Notes under the pieces: model-generated | Database searches by the model: none | Seen by the model: the letters and a program-made list of their open reading frames with translations, nothing else | Told to the model about the DNA's origin: nothing | Shown: piece by piece, positions 1 through 5,731 of the stretch | Numbering within the stretch: position 1 is the first letter of the stretch | Layout of the letters: every line of letters starts with the position of its first letter | Source: Caulobacteraceae bacterium | Lineage (GTDB): Bacteria > Pseudomonadota > Alphaproteobacteria > Caulobacterales > Caulobacteraceae | Length of the DNA: 6,179 nt | Direction of reading: 5' to 3' | Assembly: GCA_028291305.1 (NCBI GenBank) | Contig: JAQGII010000042.1 | Coordinates: 1 to 6,179 of the forward strand | Position numbers and translations under genes: made by a program

Positions 1-670
1 GACGGCGGTGGATCTCCTCGATCACCCCCATGGCCAGGATGTCGCCGTCGGGCTTGCGGGTGAACTTATAGGCGCCGTGGGAGGTGCCCATGGCGATCGC
101 CAGGGCGTCGACCTCGGTGGCGCGCACGAAATCGACCGCCTGATCCGGATCGGTGAGCAACTGGTCGTGGGAGAGCTTGCCCTCGGCCCCGTGGCCGTCT
201 TCCTTCTCGCCCATGCCGGTCTCGAGACTTCCCAGGACGCCGAGCTCGCCTTCCACCGAGGCGCCCACCCAGTGGGCGAAGTCCACCACCCGGCGGGTCA
301 CCGATACATTGGAGTCGTAGGTGGCCGGGGTCTTGGCGTCGGCCTCGAGGCTGCCGTCCATCATCACGCTGGTGAAGCCGTGCTGGATGGCCGTAGCGCA
401 GGTGGCTTCGTTGTTGCCGTGGTCCTGGTGCATGACGAGGGGGATGTCCGGATAGAGCTTGACCAGGGAATCGATCAGGCCGGCCAGGACGATGTCGTTA
501 GCGTAGCTGCGCGCTCCGCGGCTGGCCTGGATGATCACCGGCGCGCCCGTGGCGTGGGCCGCCTGCATAATGGCAAGCCCCTGCTCCATGTTGTTGATGT
601 TGAACGCCGGCAGGCCGTAGTCGTGCTCGGCCGCGTGGTCCAGGAGCTGCCTCAGAGTAATCCGCGCCAT
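1..670 (-). CDS. fba: Class II fructose-1,6-bisphosphate aldolase, 3' end cut by window edge
   Basis: Reversible cleavage of fructose-1,6-bisphosphate to dihydroxyacetone phosphate and glyceraldehyde-3-phosphate in the cytoplasm. The ATG is at 670-668 and 223 residues are visible; family members of the Calvin-cycle subtype are usually about 345-360 residues, so roughly the last third lies outside the window. Visible family marks: the N-terminal [10 protein letters not shown] segment (21-30), the metal/catalytic motif HQDHG with Asp83 and His84, SVMMDGS (101-107), the metal-site VEGELG (139-144) followed by the [13 protein letters not shown] loop typical of the subtype, and GTSHGAYK with the second metal-ligand His198. 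It is the third gene of the gap-pgk-fba operon, 19 bases after the pgk stop, with a GAGGGA Shine-Dalgarno-like stretch about 12 bases before the ATG. No frameshift is seen. Family assignment is very secure; the Calvin subtype is a judgement from the loop sequence. Confidence 0.95.
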   Translation of the reverse strand, partial: MARITLRQLLDHAAEHDYGLPAFNINNMEQGLAIMQAAHATGAPVIIQASRGARSYANDIVLAGLIDSLVKLYPDIPLVMHQDHGNNEATCATAIQHGFTSVMMDGSLEADAKTPATYDSNVSVTRRVVDFAHWVGASVEGELGVLGSLETGMGEKEDGHGAEGKLSHDQLLTDPDQAVDFVRATEVDALAIAMGTSHGAYKFTRKPDGDILAMGVIEEIHRR

Positions 671-689
671 CGTTTTCCGTCGTCCCTCG

Positions 690-1898
690 TTAGGCTTCTA
701 GCGCTGCAACGCCGGGCAGCGTCTTGCCTTCCATCCACTCCAGGAACGCGCCCCCCGCGGTCGAGACGAAGGTGAAATCCCCGGTCACGCCCGCCGCATT
801 CAAGGCCGCCACCGTATCACCGCCGCCGGCCACCGCCACCAGCTTACCAGATTTGGCCAGATTGGCCGCGTGCCGCGCGGCCGCGACGGTTCCCTTGTCG
901 AAGGGCGGGATCTCGAACACCCCCAGGGGGCCGTTCCAGACCAGGGTCTTGGAGTTGGAGATGGCGCGGCACAGGCGCTCCACCGTCTCCGGGCCGGCGT
1001 CGAGGATGCGCTCGTCCTCGTCCACCTCGCCCAGGCCGCGCACCCGGGCGGCGGCGCCGGGGGCCAGCTTCTCGGCGACCACGATGTCCAGCGGCAGGAA
1101 CAGCTTGCAGTTGTTCTGCCCGGCCAGGCGGATGATGTCGCGCGCGGTCTCGGCCAGTTCCTTCTCGCAATAGGAGGCGCCGACGTCGTGGCCCTGGGCG
1201 TAGAGGAAGGTGTTGGCCATGCCGCCGCCGATGGCCAGCTTGTCGAGCTTGGTTACCAGATGGCGCAGCAGCTCCAGCTTGGTGGAGACCTTGGAGCCGC
1301 CGACGATGCCCATCACCGGCCGTTCGGGATGGCCCAGCGCCTTGTCCAGGGCGTCCAACTCGCGGCGCATGGCTTCGCCGGCATAGGCCGGCAGCAGGCG
1401 CGCCACGCCCTCGGTGGAGGCATGGGCGCGGTGGGCGGCGGAGAAGGCGTCGTTGACATAGAGGTCGCCCAGGGCCGCCAGCTGGGCGGCGAACTCGGGG
1501 TCGTTCTTCTCCTCGCCCGCGTGGTAGCGCAGGTTCTCGAGCAGCAGCACGCCGCCGGGCTGCAGCGCGGCCACGGCGGCCTGCGCCGCCGGGCCCACGC
1601 AATCGTCGGCGAAGGCCACCGGCTGGCCCAGCAGCTCGGCCAGGGGCCGCACCACCGGCTTCAGGCTCATGCTCGGCACGCGCTTGCCCTTGGGCCGGTC
1701 GAAGTGGGCCAGCAGGACCACCTTGGCGCCCGCCGCCTGCAGCTTGCGGATGGTCGGCAGGGCCGAGCGCAGGCGGGTGTCGTCGGACACCGTCCGGCAG
1801 CCGTTCTCGCCTTCGCTCATCGGCACGTTAAAGTCCACGCGCACCAGCGCCGTCTTGCCCTTGAGATCGACCGCCTGGTCCAGCGTGCGGAAAGCCAT
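690..1898 (-). CDS. pgk: Phosphoglycerate kinase
   Basis: Transfers phosphate between 1,3-bisphosphoglycerate and ADP in glycolysis/gluconeogenesis; a cytoplasmic monomer. The product is 402 residues, normal for the family. Landmarks: RVDFNVP (20-26), the AHFDRPKGK segment (64-72; most homologues have Gly where Asp67 stands), [13 protein letters not shown] (118-130), [13 protein letters not shown] (149-161), GGSKVSTK (200-207), [10 protein letters not shown] (223-232), [11 protein letters not shown] (319-329), the nucleotide-site GGGDTVAAL (358-366) and the C-terminal [18 protein letters not shown] (379-396). The frame stays open far upstream through gap, but the family N-terminus begins exactly at the ATG at 1898-1896, so that start was chosen. 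Only two bases separate it from the gap stop (TGA-TC-ATG) and no good Shine-Dalgarno precedes it, which suggests translational coupling to gap. Confidence 0.97.
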   Translation of the reverse strand: MAFRTLDQAVDLKGKTALVRVDFNVPMSEGENGCRTVSDDTRLRSALPTIRKLQAAGAKVVLLAHFDRPKGKRVPSMSLKPVVRPLAELLGQPVAFADDCVGPAAQAAVAALQPGGVLLLENLRYHAGEEKNDPEFAAQLAALGDLYVNDAFSAAHRAHASTEGVARLLPAYAGEAMRRELDALDKALGHPERPVMGIVGGSKVSTKLELLRHLVTKLDKLAIGGGMANTFLYAQGHDVGASYCEKELAETARDIIRLAGQNNCKLFLPLDIVVAEKLAPGAAARVRGLGEVDEDERILDAGPETVERLCRAISNSKTLVWNGPLGVFEIPPFDKGTVAAARHAANLAKSGKLVAVAGGGDTVAALNAAGVTGDFTFVSTAGGAFLEWMEGKTLPGVAALEA

Positions 1899-1900
1899 GA

Positions 1901-2911
1901 TCAGAGGAACTTGCCCATGGCCAGGGCGGTGTCGGCCATGCGGGTCGAGAAGCCCCACTCGTTGTCGTACCAGGACAGCACCCGGGCCAGTTCGCCGTCG
2001 ATCACCTGGGTCTGCGGCAGGGCCACGGTCGAGGAGGCGGCGATGTGGTTGAAGTCGATCGACACCAGCGGCTCGTCGGTGACGGCCAGGATGCCCTTCA
2101 TCGGGCCCTCGGCGGCGGCGGCGCGGATGGCGTTGTTGATCTCCTCGACCGAGGTCTTGCGGCCCGGCACCACCTTCAGGTCGATCACCGACACGTTGGG
2201 GGTCGGCACGCGGATCGAGGAGCCGTCCAGCTTGCCCTTCAGTTCGGGGAGGACCAGGCCCACGGCCTTGGCCGCGCCGGTCGAGGTCGGGATCATCGAC
2301 ACCGCGGCCGCGCGGCCGCGGTAGAGGTCCTTGTGCATCTGGTCCAGCGACGGCTGGTCGTTGGTGTAGGAGTGTACGGTCGTCATGTAGCCGCGCTGGA
2401 TGCCGAACAGGTCGTTCAGGACCTTGGCCACCGGCGCCAGGCAGTTGGTGGTGCAGGATGCGTTGGACACCACCACGTCGGCGGCGGTCAGGGAGGCGTC
2501 GTTGACGCCGTAGACGATGGTCTTGTCGGCGCCGTCGCAGGGCGCGGAGACGAGGACGCGCTTGGCGCCCCCGGCCAGGTGCGCGGCGGCCTTCTCCTTG
2601 GTGGTGAAGATGCCGGTGCATTCCAGGGCGATGTCGACGCCCAGGTCCGCGTGCGGCAGCTGCGAGGGATCGCGGATGGCGGTGACCTTGATCGGGCCGG
2701 AGCCGATGTCCAGGCTGTCGCCGTCGACCTTGACCAGGCCGGGGAAGCGGCCATGCACGCTGTCGTAGCGCAGCAGGTGGGCGTTGGTCTCCACCGGGCC
2801 CAGGTCGTTGATGGCCACCACCTCGATGTCCCGACGGCCGTGCTCGTAGATGGAGCGGAGGACCAGTCGGCCGATGCGGCCGAACCCGTTGATGGCGACG
2901 CGGAGAGCCAT
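1901..2911 (-). CDS. gap: Glyceraldehyde-3-phosphate dehydrogenase, type I
   Basis: Oxidative phosphorylation of glyceraldehyde-3-phosphate to 1,3-bisphosphoglycerate with reduction of NAD(P)+; cytoplasmic tetramer. The product is 336 residues, the usual size. The Rossmann start is INGFGRIGR (7-15); AINDL (33-37) carries the Asp that usually favours NAD+. The catalytic ASCTTNC motif places Cys153, with partner His180 in [23 protein letters not shown] and the C-terminal [17 protein letters not shown] are intact. The frame extends 18 codons further upstream, but the family start matches the ATG at 2911-2909, preceded by AGGAG six bases away. It is the first gene of the gap-pgk-fba operon, with a candidate promoter at 2983-3011. 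Cofactor preference is inferred from a single residue; everything else is secure. Confidence 0.97.
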   Translation of the reverse strand: MALRVAINGFGRIGRLVLRSIYEHGRRDIEVVAINDLGPVETNAHLLRYDSVHGRFPGLVKVDGDSLDIGSGPIKVTAIRDPSQLPHADLGVDIALECTGIFTTKEKAAAHLAGGAKRVLVSAPCDGADKTIVYGVNDASLTAADVVVSNASCTTNCLAPVAKVLNDLFGIQRGYMTTVHSYTNDQPSLDQMHKDLYRGRAAAVSMIPTSTGAAKAVGLVLPELKGKLDGSSIRVPTPNVSVIDLKVVPGRKTSVEEINNAIRAAAAEGPMKGILAVTDEPLVSIDFNHIAASSTVALPQTQVIDGELARVLSWYDNEWGFSTRMADTALAMGKFL

Positions 2912-2982
2912 GTCAAACTCCTGCTGCGGGCGCCTATGTGGAGACGGCGCCCTGCGGTGGGGCAAAGAAAGGTTGGACGGGC

Positions 2983-3011
2983 GGTTTTGCGTCCGGAAGG
3001 CCGCGAGTCAA
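2983..3011 (-). promoter_or_regulatory. Candidate promoter of the gap-pgk-fba operon
   Basis: On the minus strand TTGACTC (3011-3005) is followed, after 14 bases, by GCAAAACC (2990-2983). This approximates the Caulobacter housekeeping pattern TTGACGS-N10-14-GCTANAWC: the -35 is nearly perfect, the -10 partial. Transcription would start near 2976, giving a leader of about 65 bases that contains the AGGAG of gap. The -35 overlaps a GAGTC, a GANTC site for the CcrM adenine methyltransferase if the host has it. Placement is by inspection only. Confidence 0.45.
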
Positions 3012-3030
3012 CCCTGCAAACCCCCAAGGC

Positions 3031-3045
3031 CGCGCTTAAAGCGCG
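3031..3045. repeat. 15-base palindrome upstream of gap
   Basis: CGCGCTT-A-AAGCGCG is a perfect inverted repeat with a single central base. It sits about 20 bases upstream of the candidate gap -35 and about 30 bases downstream of the end of the gene at 3076. As RNA it would give only a five-pair stem with a five-base loop and no U tract, so it is a poor terminator. A dimeric-regulator operator is the more natural reading, but no regulator is identified here. Confidence 0.5.
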
Positions 3046-3075
3046 AACAAGCGGAGCAGGTTCCTGGAAAGCCGG

Positions 3076-3426
3076 TCATTCCTCGGAAGCTTTGGCCTCG
3101 GAACCTTTGACCTGGGAATCCTTGGCCCGCCGCCCCGCGGCCCCGAATCGCCGCCTGGGCTTGCCGCTGGCCTTGGCGGCGATCTCCTTGAGCTTGAAGC
3201 CCTGCATGGCCGAGAGCGAGGCGCCGGGCGCGCCCTTGTCCGGGTCGGCGAAGGCGCGGCCGTAGGTCTTGAGGCGCTCCTCCACCGAGCCGAGGAACTC
3301 GCCCTCCCAGTCCGACAACTCGACCCCCGCCTTGGCCGCCGTGCGGCGGGCGCGGCGCAGGGCGTTCAAGGCGGCGCGCTTGGCCGCCTCGCGATGATTG
3401 ATCGGCTTGGGAGGCTTTCGGTTCAG
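3076..3426 (-). CDS. Small basic protein of unknown function, CTG start proposed
   Basis: I do not recognise a named family. The frame encodes a soluble, Arg/Lys/Ala-rich protein with a helical N-terminal half (HREAAKRAALNALRRARRTA, residues 11-30 from the proposed start), a central segment with acidic and aromatic residues (GVELSDWEGEFLGSVEERLK, 34-53) and a short tail made of three five-residue repeats. No signal peptide or membrane segment is visible. Between the gapR stop and the recognisable core there is no in-frame ATG or GTG; the only in-frame ATG upstream lies before gapR, at 3804. The best candidate is CTG at 3426-3424, two bases after the gapR TAG, with a G-rich stretch upstream; it gives 116 residues. 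TTG at 3369-3367 (97 residues) is the alternative. Position suggests co-transcription and translational coupling with gapR. The reading frame is believable, its start is not settled. Confidence 0.65.
   Translation of the reverse strand: MNRKPPKPINHREAAKRAALNALRRARRTAAKAGVELSDWEGEFLGSVEERLKTYGRAFADPDKGAPGASLSAMQGFKLKEIAAKASGKPRRRFGAAGRRAKDSQVKGSEAKASEE
3083..3127 (-). repeat. Three tandem 15-base repeats in the 3' end of the basic-protein gene
   Basis: On the plus strand the units are TCGGAAGCTTTGGCC, TCGGAACCTTTGACC and TGGGAATCCTTGGCC (3083-3097, 3098-3112, 3113-3127), differing at a few positions. In the coding frame they specify AKDSQ, VKGSE and AKASE, a pentapeptide (A/V)-K-x-S-(Q/E) repeated three times just before the stop. 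Confidence 0.85.
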
Positions 3427-3428
3427 CC

Positions 3429-3695
3429 CTACAGGCCCCCGATGGCCGACAGGTACAGATCGAGGATCGCCTCCTCCTCCAGCCGCTTGGCCTTGTCCTG
3501 TTTGCGCAGGCGCACGACCTTGCGCAGGATCTTGACGTCGAAGCCCTCGCCCTTGGCCTCGGCGAACACTTCCTTGATGTCGTTGGCCACGGCCGCCTTG
3601 TCCTCCTCGAGGCGCTCGATGCGCTCGATGATGGTCTTCAGCCGCGTCTGCGCGGTCGAGTTCAGGACTTCGATGCTGGAAGAGTCGTCGGCCAT
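3429..3695 (-). CDS. gapR: GapR-type (DUF2312) nucleoid-associated DNA-binding protein
   Basis: The 88-residue product matches the DUF2312 family, whose studied member, Caulobacter GapR, binds AT-rich, overtwisted DNA ahead of replication and transcription and helps topoisomerases relieve positive supercoils. The name is unrelated to the gap gene next door. Visible marks: LNSTAQ (11-16), a first coiled-coil helix about 18-46, the conserved [20 protein letters not shown] block (42-61), the basic [10 protein letters not shown] stretch (62-71) expected to face DNA, and the terminal [14 protein letters not shown] helix (73-86). Length and all blocks are as expected. The ATG at 3695-3693 begins with the usual MADD; a GGAGA lies about 10 bases upstream. 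It is followed after two bases by the proposed start of the next gene and preceded by its own candidate promoter at 3740-3768. Confidence 0.93.
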   Translation of the reverse strand: MADDSSSIEVLNSTAQTRLKTIIERIERLEEDKAAVANDIKEVFAEAKGEGFDVKILRKVVRLRKQDKAKRLEEEAILDLYLSAIGGL

Positions 3696-3739
3696 GCGGA
3701 AAGCGTCTCCAAAGGCGCAGAGGTAAGGGCTTGCGCCGG

Positions 3740-3768
3740 ACCCTAGCGGCTCGCCGGGGCGGGTTGAA
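3740..3768 (-). promoter_or_regulatory. Candidate gapR promoter
   Basis: On the minus strand TTCAACC (3768-3762) is followed after 14 bases by GCTAGGGT (3747-3740). Spacing fits the Caulobacter housekeeping pattern and the GCTA core of the -10 is present, but the -35 is a poor match. Transcription would start near 3733, some 38 bases before the ATG. A TTATCCCCA sequence, one mismatch from a DnaA box, lies just upstream at 3783-3791. Confidence 0.35.
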
Positions 3769-3840
3769 CGGATTTCGCCGAGTTATCCCCAGCCCCATCG
3801 CCACACTGCCCGCCCCATCCTGTCGCAGCAGGCGATATGT

Positions 3841-4845
3841 CTAGGTCAGGTGCATGGCGACGATGATGGCGACGAACGCCACATAGAGCAGCGCCATCGC
3901 CGACAGCCAGGCGCGCGACATCCGCCCGCTGCGGAAGCCCAGGAACAGGGTGAGGACCGCCGCCAGGGTGACGCCGCCGGCCACGATGAGGGCCGGGTCC
4001 AGAATCCAGGGGGTGAAGAAGATGCCGAAGGCGGTGGGGATGGTCGCCTGGATCATCATCGCCCCGGAGATGTTGGCCAGGGCCAGGCGGATCTTGCCCT
4101 GGCGGATCCAGATGATGGCGTTGAGCGTCTCGGGCAGTTCGGTGGCGATGGGGCTGATCAGCAGGGCGAGGAGCTGGGGCTGCAGGCCCAGGTGGTGGCC
4201 GAGGGCGTCGATCTGGCCGACGAACAGCCGCGAGGCGACGAAGATCACCACCAGCGCCACCAGCGTCTGCAGCACCGCCATCGACGTCGGCGGGTGGGCG
4301 GACCTGGGGGCGAACTTCAGCGGCTCCAGCTCGCCTTCGGACTCGCCCTGTTCTCCGCGCGTCTCCTGCCAGACGTAGGCGGCGTAGGCGGCCAGGAACA
4401 GCAGTCCCAGCCAAGGCTTGACGGCGAAGGCGACCAGGCCGACCGCCAGCTTGCAGACGAAGATGACCAGGAACCAGCCCTGGTCGCGGCTCAGCCCCTT
4501 GAAGTCGGCGGCGGCCGTGGCCGTCTTCAGCGGCCGCTTGGCGGCGTAGAGGGTCCAGCCCACCACCGCATAGGCGATGGTCGCCAGCACCAGCGGCCCG
4601 CCCAGGGCGGCGCCGACGCCGATCTGCTTCTGGGCCGGCGAGGCGCCGAAGGCCACGGCGACGAAGGTCACCACGCTTTCAGGCAGGGCCGTGCCGAAGG
4701 CCGCCAGGATGGTGCCGGTGGCCTTCTGCCCGACGGCGAAGCGCTCGCCGATCCATTCGACGCCGTTCACGAAGAACTCGCAGGCAAGGTAGATCACCCC
4801 GGCGGAGCCGAGCAGGATGAGGACCGTAAGGAACAGGGGCGGCAT
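3841..4845 (-). CDS. CaCA-family cation antiporter under a Mn2+ riboswitch; probable Mn2+ exporter
   Basis: An inner-membrane protein of 334 residues with about ten hydrophobic helices (near 4-25, 42-67, 78-103, 123-141, 145-160, 189-210, 222-248, 255-279, 284-303, 312-332) and an acidic loop at 163-175 dividing it into two inverted halves. Each half has the alpha-repeat of the Na+/Ca2+ exchanger superfamily: GTALPESVVTFVAVAFG (51-67) and SPIATELPETLNAIIW (231-246), with the two key acids Glu56 and Glu239. Against the archaeal exchanger NCX_Mj (numbering from memory), Thr52 and Thr235 are kept, but the GSN signatures after each repeat are GGP and GAM, and Asp240 becomes Gln266. Standard annotation would read sodium/calcium antiporter; the leader riboswitch points instead to manganese efflux, which is inference. 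The ATG at 4845-4843 directly opens the first helix; a weak AAGAGA precedes it. Confidence 0.92.
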   Translation of the reverse strand: MPPLFLTVLILLGSAGVIYLACEFFVNGVEWIGERFAVGQKATGTILAAFGTALPESVVTFVAVAFGASPAQKQIGVGAALGGPLVLATIAYAVVGWTLYAAKRPLKTATAAADFKGLSRDQGWFLVIFVCKLAVGLVAFAVKPWLGLLFLAAYAAYVWQETRGEQGESEGELEPLKFAPRSAHPPTSMAVLQTLVALVVIFVASRLFVGQIDALGHHLGLQPQLLALLISPIATELPETLNAIIWIRQGKIRLALANISGAMMIQATIPTAFGIFFTPWILDPALIVAGGVTLAAVLTLFLGFRSGRMSRAWLSAMALLYVAFVAIIVAMHLT

Positions 4846-4923
4846 GGCGTCTCTTGCGGGGCCGGGCGGCGGTCAGGCCAATGGCGCGGCGCCCCTCGCC
4901 CAACCCAAAGGCGGAGGCCGCGA

Positions 4924-5046
4924 CCACTGGTCTCGCCAAGCCGCAACTGCGGCCGTTCGCGCCATGGCCCCAGGATCCGAAGACCAGGCGGCCAAGTATG
5001 TTGACGCGAGCCCTCCTGCAACGCGAAGGCGGCTACTCCCCAAAGG
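4924..5046 (-). promoter_or_regulatory. yybP-ykoY manganese riboswitch aptamer
   Basis: Read on the minus strand, the leader of the antiporter gene shows the conserved elements of the yybP-ykoY class in the right order: GGAGTAGC (5039-5032), CGTCAACATAC (5006-4996) and GGCGAGACC (4937-4929). The closing helix P1 pairs CCTTTGG (5046-5040) with CCAGTGG (4930-4924), with one U-U mismatch. Internal helices are also visible: GCCGC (4992-4988) with GCGGC (4944-4940), a GGTC-TTCG-GATC hairpin (4985-4974), and CGCG (5025-5022) with CGCG (5008-5005). The class is known to bind Mn2+ and activate genes for Mn2+ efflux and homeostasis. No hairpin with a U tract follows, so control is more likely at translation or through Rho than by an intrinsic terminator. 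About 78 bases separate the aptamer from the ATG. Confidence 0.88.
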
Positions 5047-5053
5047 ATGCCGG

Positions 5054-5082
5054 CTTGTAGGCAGCCGCGGGTCGCGGGTCAA
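5054..5082 (-). promoter_or_regulatory. Promoter of the riboswitch-antiporter transcript
   Basis: On the minus strand TTGACC (5082-5077) is followed by a 17-base spacer and TACAAG (5059-5054); read as the Caulobacter pattern it is TTGACCC-N14-CCTACAAG. The predicted start, near 5047, falls at the first base of riboswitch helix P1 (5046), an independent match of promoter and RNA. Confidence 0.65.
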
Positions 5083-5197
5083 CTCCCGAGCGCTCGCCGA
5101 CGAGATCTGGCCGAGGCGGCGGTGCTTTCCTGCCCGCCGAAAACGGAGCAGGATCGCCGCTGGACTCCTAAGACAAGAACATCACGGAGGAAGGTCG
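5083..5197 (+). promoter_or_regulatory. Upstream region of the secreted-protein gene, promoter not identified
   Basis: This stretch must hold the control signals of the plus-strand gene at 5198 and lies back to back with the leftward riboswitch promoter. I see no convincing -35/-10 pair: CCTAAGAC at 5168-5175 resembles a Caulobacter -10 but lacks a -35 at the right distance. An inverted repeat TCCTGC/GCAGGA (5128-5133 with 5148-5153) could form a hairpin. A GACTC (GANTC) lies at 5163-5167. The Shine-Dalgarno GGAGG at 5186-5190, seven bases before the ATG, is strong. Confidence 0.4.
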
Positions 5198-5638
5198 ATG
5201 CAACGCCCCTCGAGATTGTCCGGACGATCGATGGCCAGGGCGGGCGGCGTCTGCGCGCTCGGCCTGCTGGGATTGGCCGTGGTCGCCTCCGCCCCGCTCA
5301 ACAAGGCTTCCGCCGCCCAGAGCGTGGTGCGGCAGTGTTTCCGCGCGCAGGACTGGATGGGCACCTCCGCCGGCGGCCCGCGCGACCTCTATGTGCGCAT
5401 CGGCATGAAGGACGTCTGGCACCTCGGCCTGGCCCAGGACTGCGCCGGCGCCGAATATCCGGGGCCGGTGAGGGTCGACGACACGGTCTCGGGGTCGAAC
5501 GAGATCTGCGCCGCCGCGGACATGCAGATCAGGGTGGGGCCCAAGGGCTTTTCCCACACCACCCCCTGCATCGTCGCCAGCCTGGAGAGGCTGACGCCCG
5601 AGGAGATCAAGGCCCTGCCGCGCAAGGTCGTGCCTTGA
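5198..5638 (+). CDS. Secreted four-cysteine protein, DUF6491-like
   Basis: A 146-residue protein with a Sec signal peptide: basic N-terminus (Arg3, Arg6, Arg10, Arg14), hydrophobic core about 16-32, and likely cleavage after the ASAA at 37-40. The mature part of about 106 residues begins with SVVRQCFRAQDW and contains RDLYVRIGMKDVWHLGL (62-78), followed by Cys82, an SNEICAAADMQIRV segment (100-113), TPCIVASLERLTPEEIKALP (122-141) and a short end. Cys47, Cys82, Cys104 and Cys124 would allow two disulfides in the periplasm. The pattern (QCF near the start, a YVRIG strand, spaced cysteines and a final LTPEEI-ALP) resembles the uncharacterised DUF6491 family common in Caulobacterales; this is from memory. 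The ATG at 5198 was chosen because GGAGG lies seven bases upstream and the signal peptide begins there; the longer upstream frame is GC-driven. Role unknown. It is convergent with rpmJ. Confidence 0.85.
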   Translation: MQRPSRLSGRSMARAGGVCALGLLGLAVVASAPLNKASAAQSVVRQCFRAQDWMGTSAGGPRDLYVRIGMKDVWHLGLAQDCAGAEYPGPVRVDDTVSGSNEICAAADMQIRVGPKGFSHTTPCIVASLERLTPEEIKALPRKVVP

Positions 5639-5674
5639 GGCGCCGCGCCTGAGCGCCCTGCGGGAGCCGGAATC

Positions 5675-5705
5675 AAAAACGCCGCCCGGAAGACCAGGCG
5701 GCGCT
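5675..5705 (-). terminator. Intrinsic terminator of rpmJ
   Basis: On the minus strand, 26 bases after the rpmJ stop, CGCCGCCTGG (5703-5694) pairs with CCGGGCGGCG (5689-5680) around a TCTT loop and is followed directly by TTTTT (5679-5675). That is ten pairs, including one G-U, extendable by A-U and G-U pairs at the base. No T run follows on the plus strand, so it serves the leftward transcript only. Confidence 0.9.
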
Positions 5706-5731
5706 CGATAGGTCCCGACGATGGTGTCGGA

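Noticed and set aside
690..2621. A 643-codon open frame covering pgk and two thirds of gap, suggesting a GapDH-PGK fusion
   Set aside because: Upstream of 1898 the translation is Arg/Gly/Pro-rich noise from the gap gene in another frame; the PGK family start is at the ATG at 1898 and gap is complete in its own frame.
870..3265. Long plus-strand open frames (870-2324 and 2045-3265) opposite pgk and gap
   Set aside because: They are antisense to intact conserved genes, rich in His/Gly/Val/Arg, match no family I know and have no ribosome site; typical of high-GC coding DNA.
3850..5004. Plus-strand frame of 384 codons opposite the antiporter and riboswitch
   Set aside because: It is antisense to a clear membrane protein, and its product is a low-complexity Gly/Asp/Gln/His-rich string.
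5001..5006. TTGACG on the plus strand as a -35 for the secreted-protein gene
   Set aside because: No -10 lies at a suitable distance, and the sequence is the complement of the conserved CGTCAACATAC block of the riboswitch.
4854..5082. Short frames on both strands in the antiporter leader (68 to 75 codons)
   Set aside because: The region is explained by the riboswitch and its expression platform; the frames have no ribosome sites and no recognisable products.
5128..5153. Hairpin TCCTGC/GCAGGA considered as a terminator
   Set aside because: No T run follows on either strand, and it lies upstream of a gene start rather than after a gene end.
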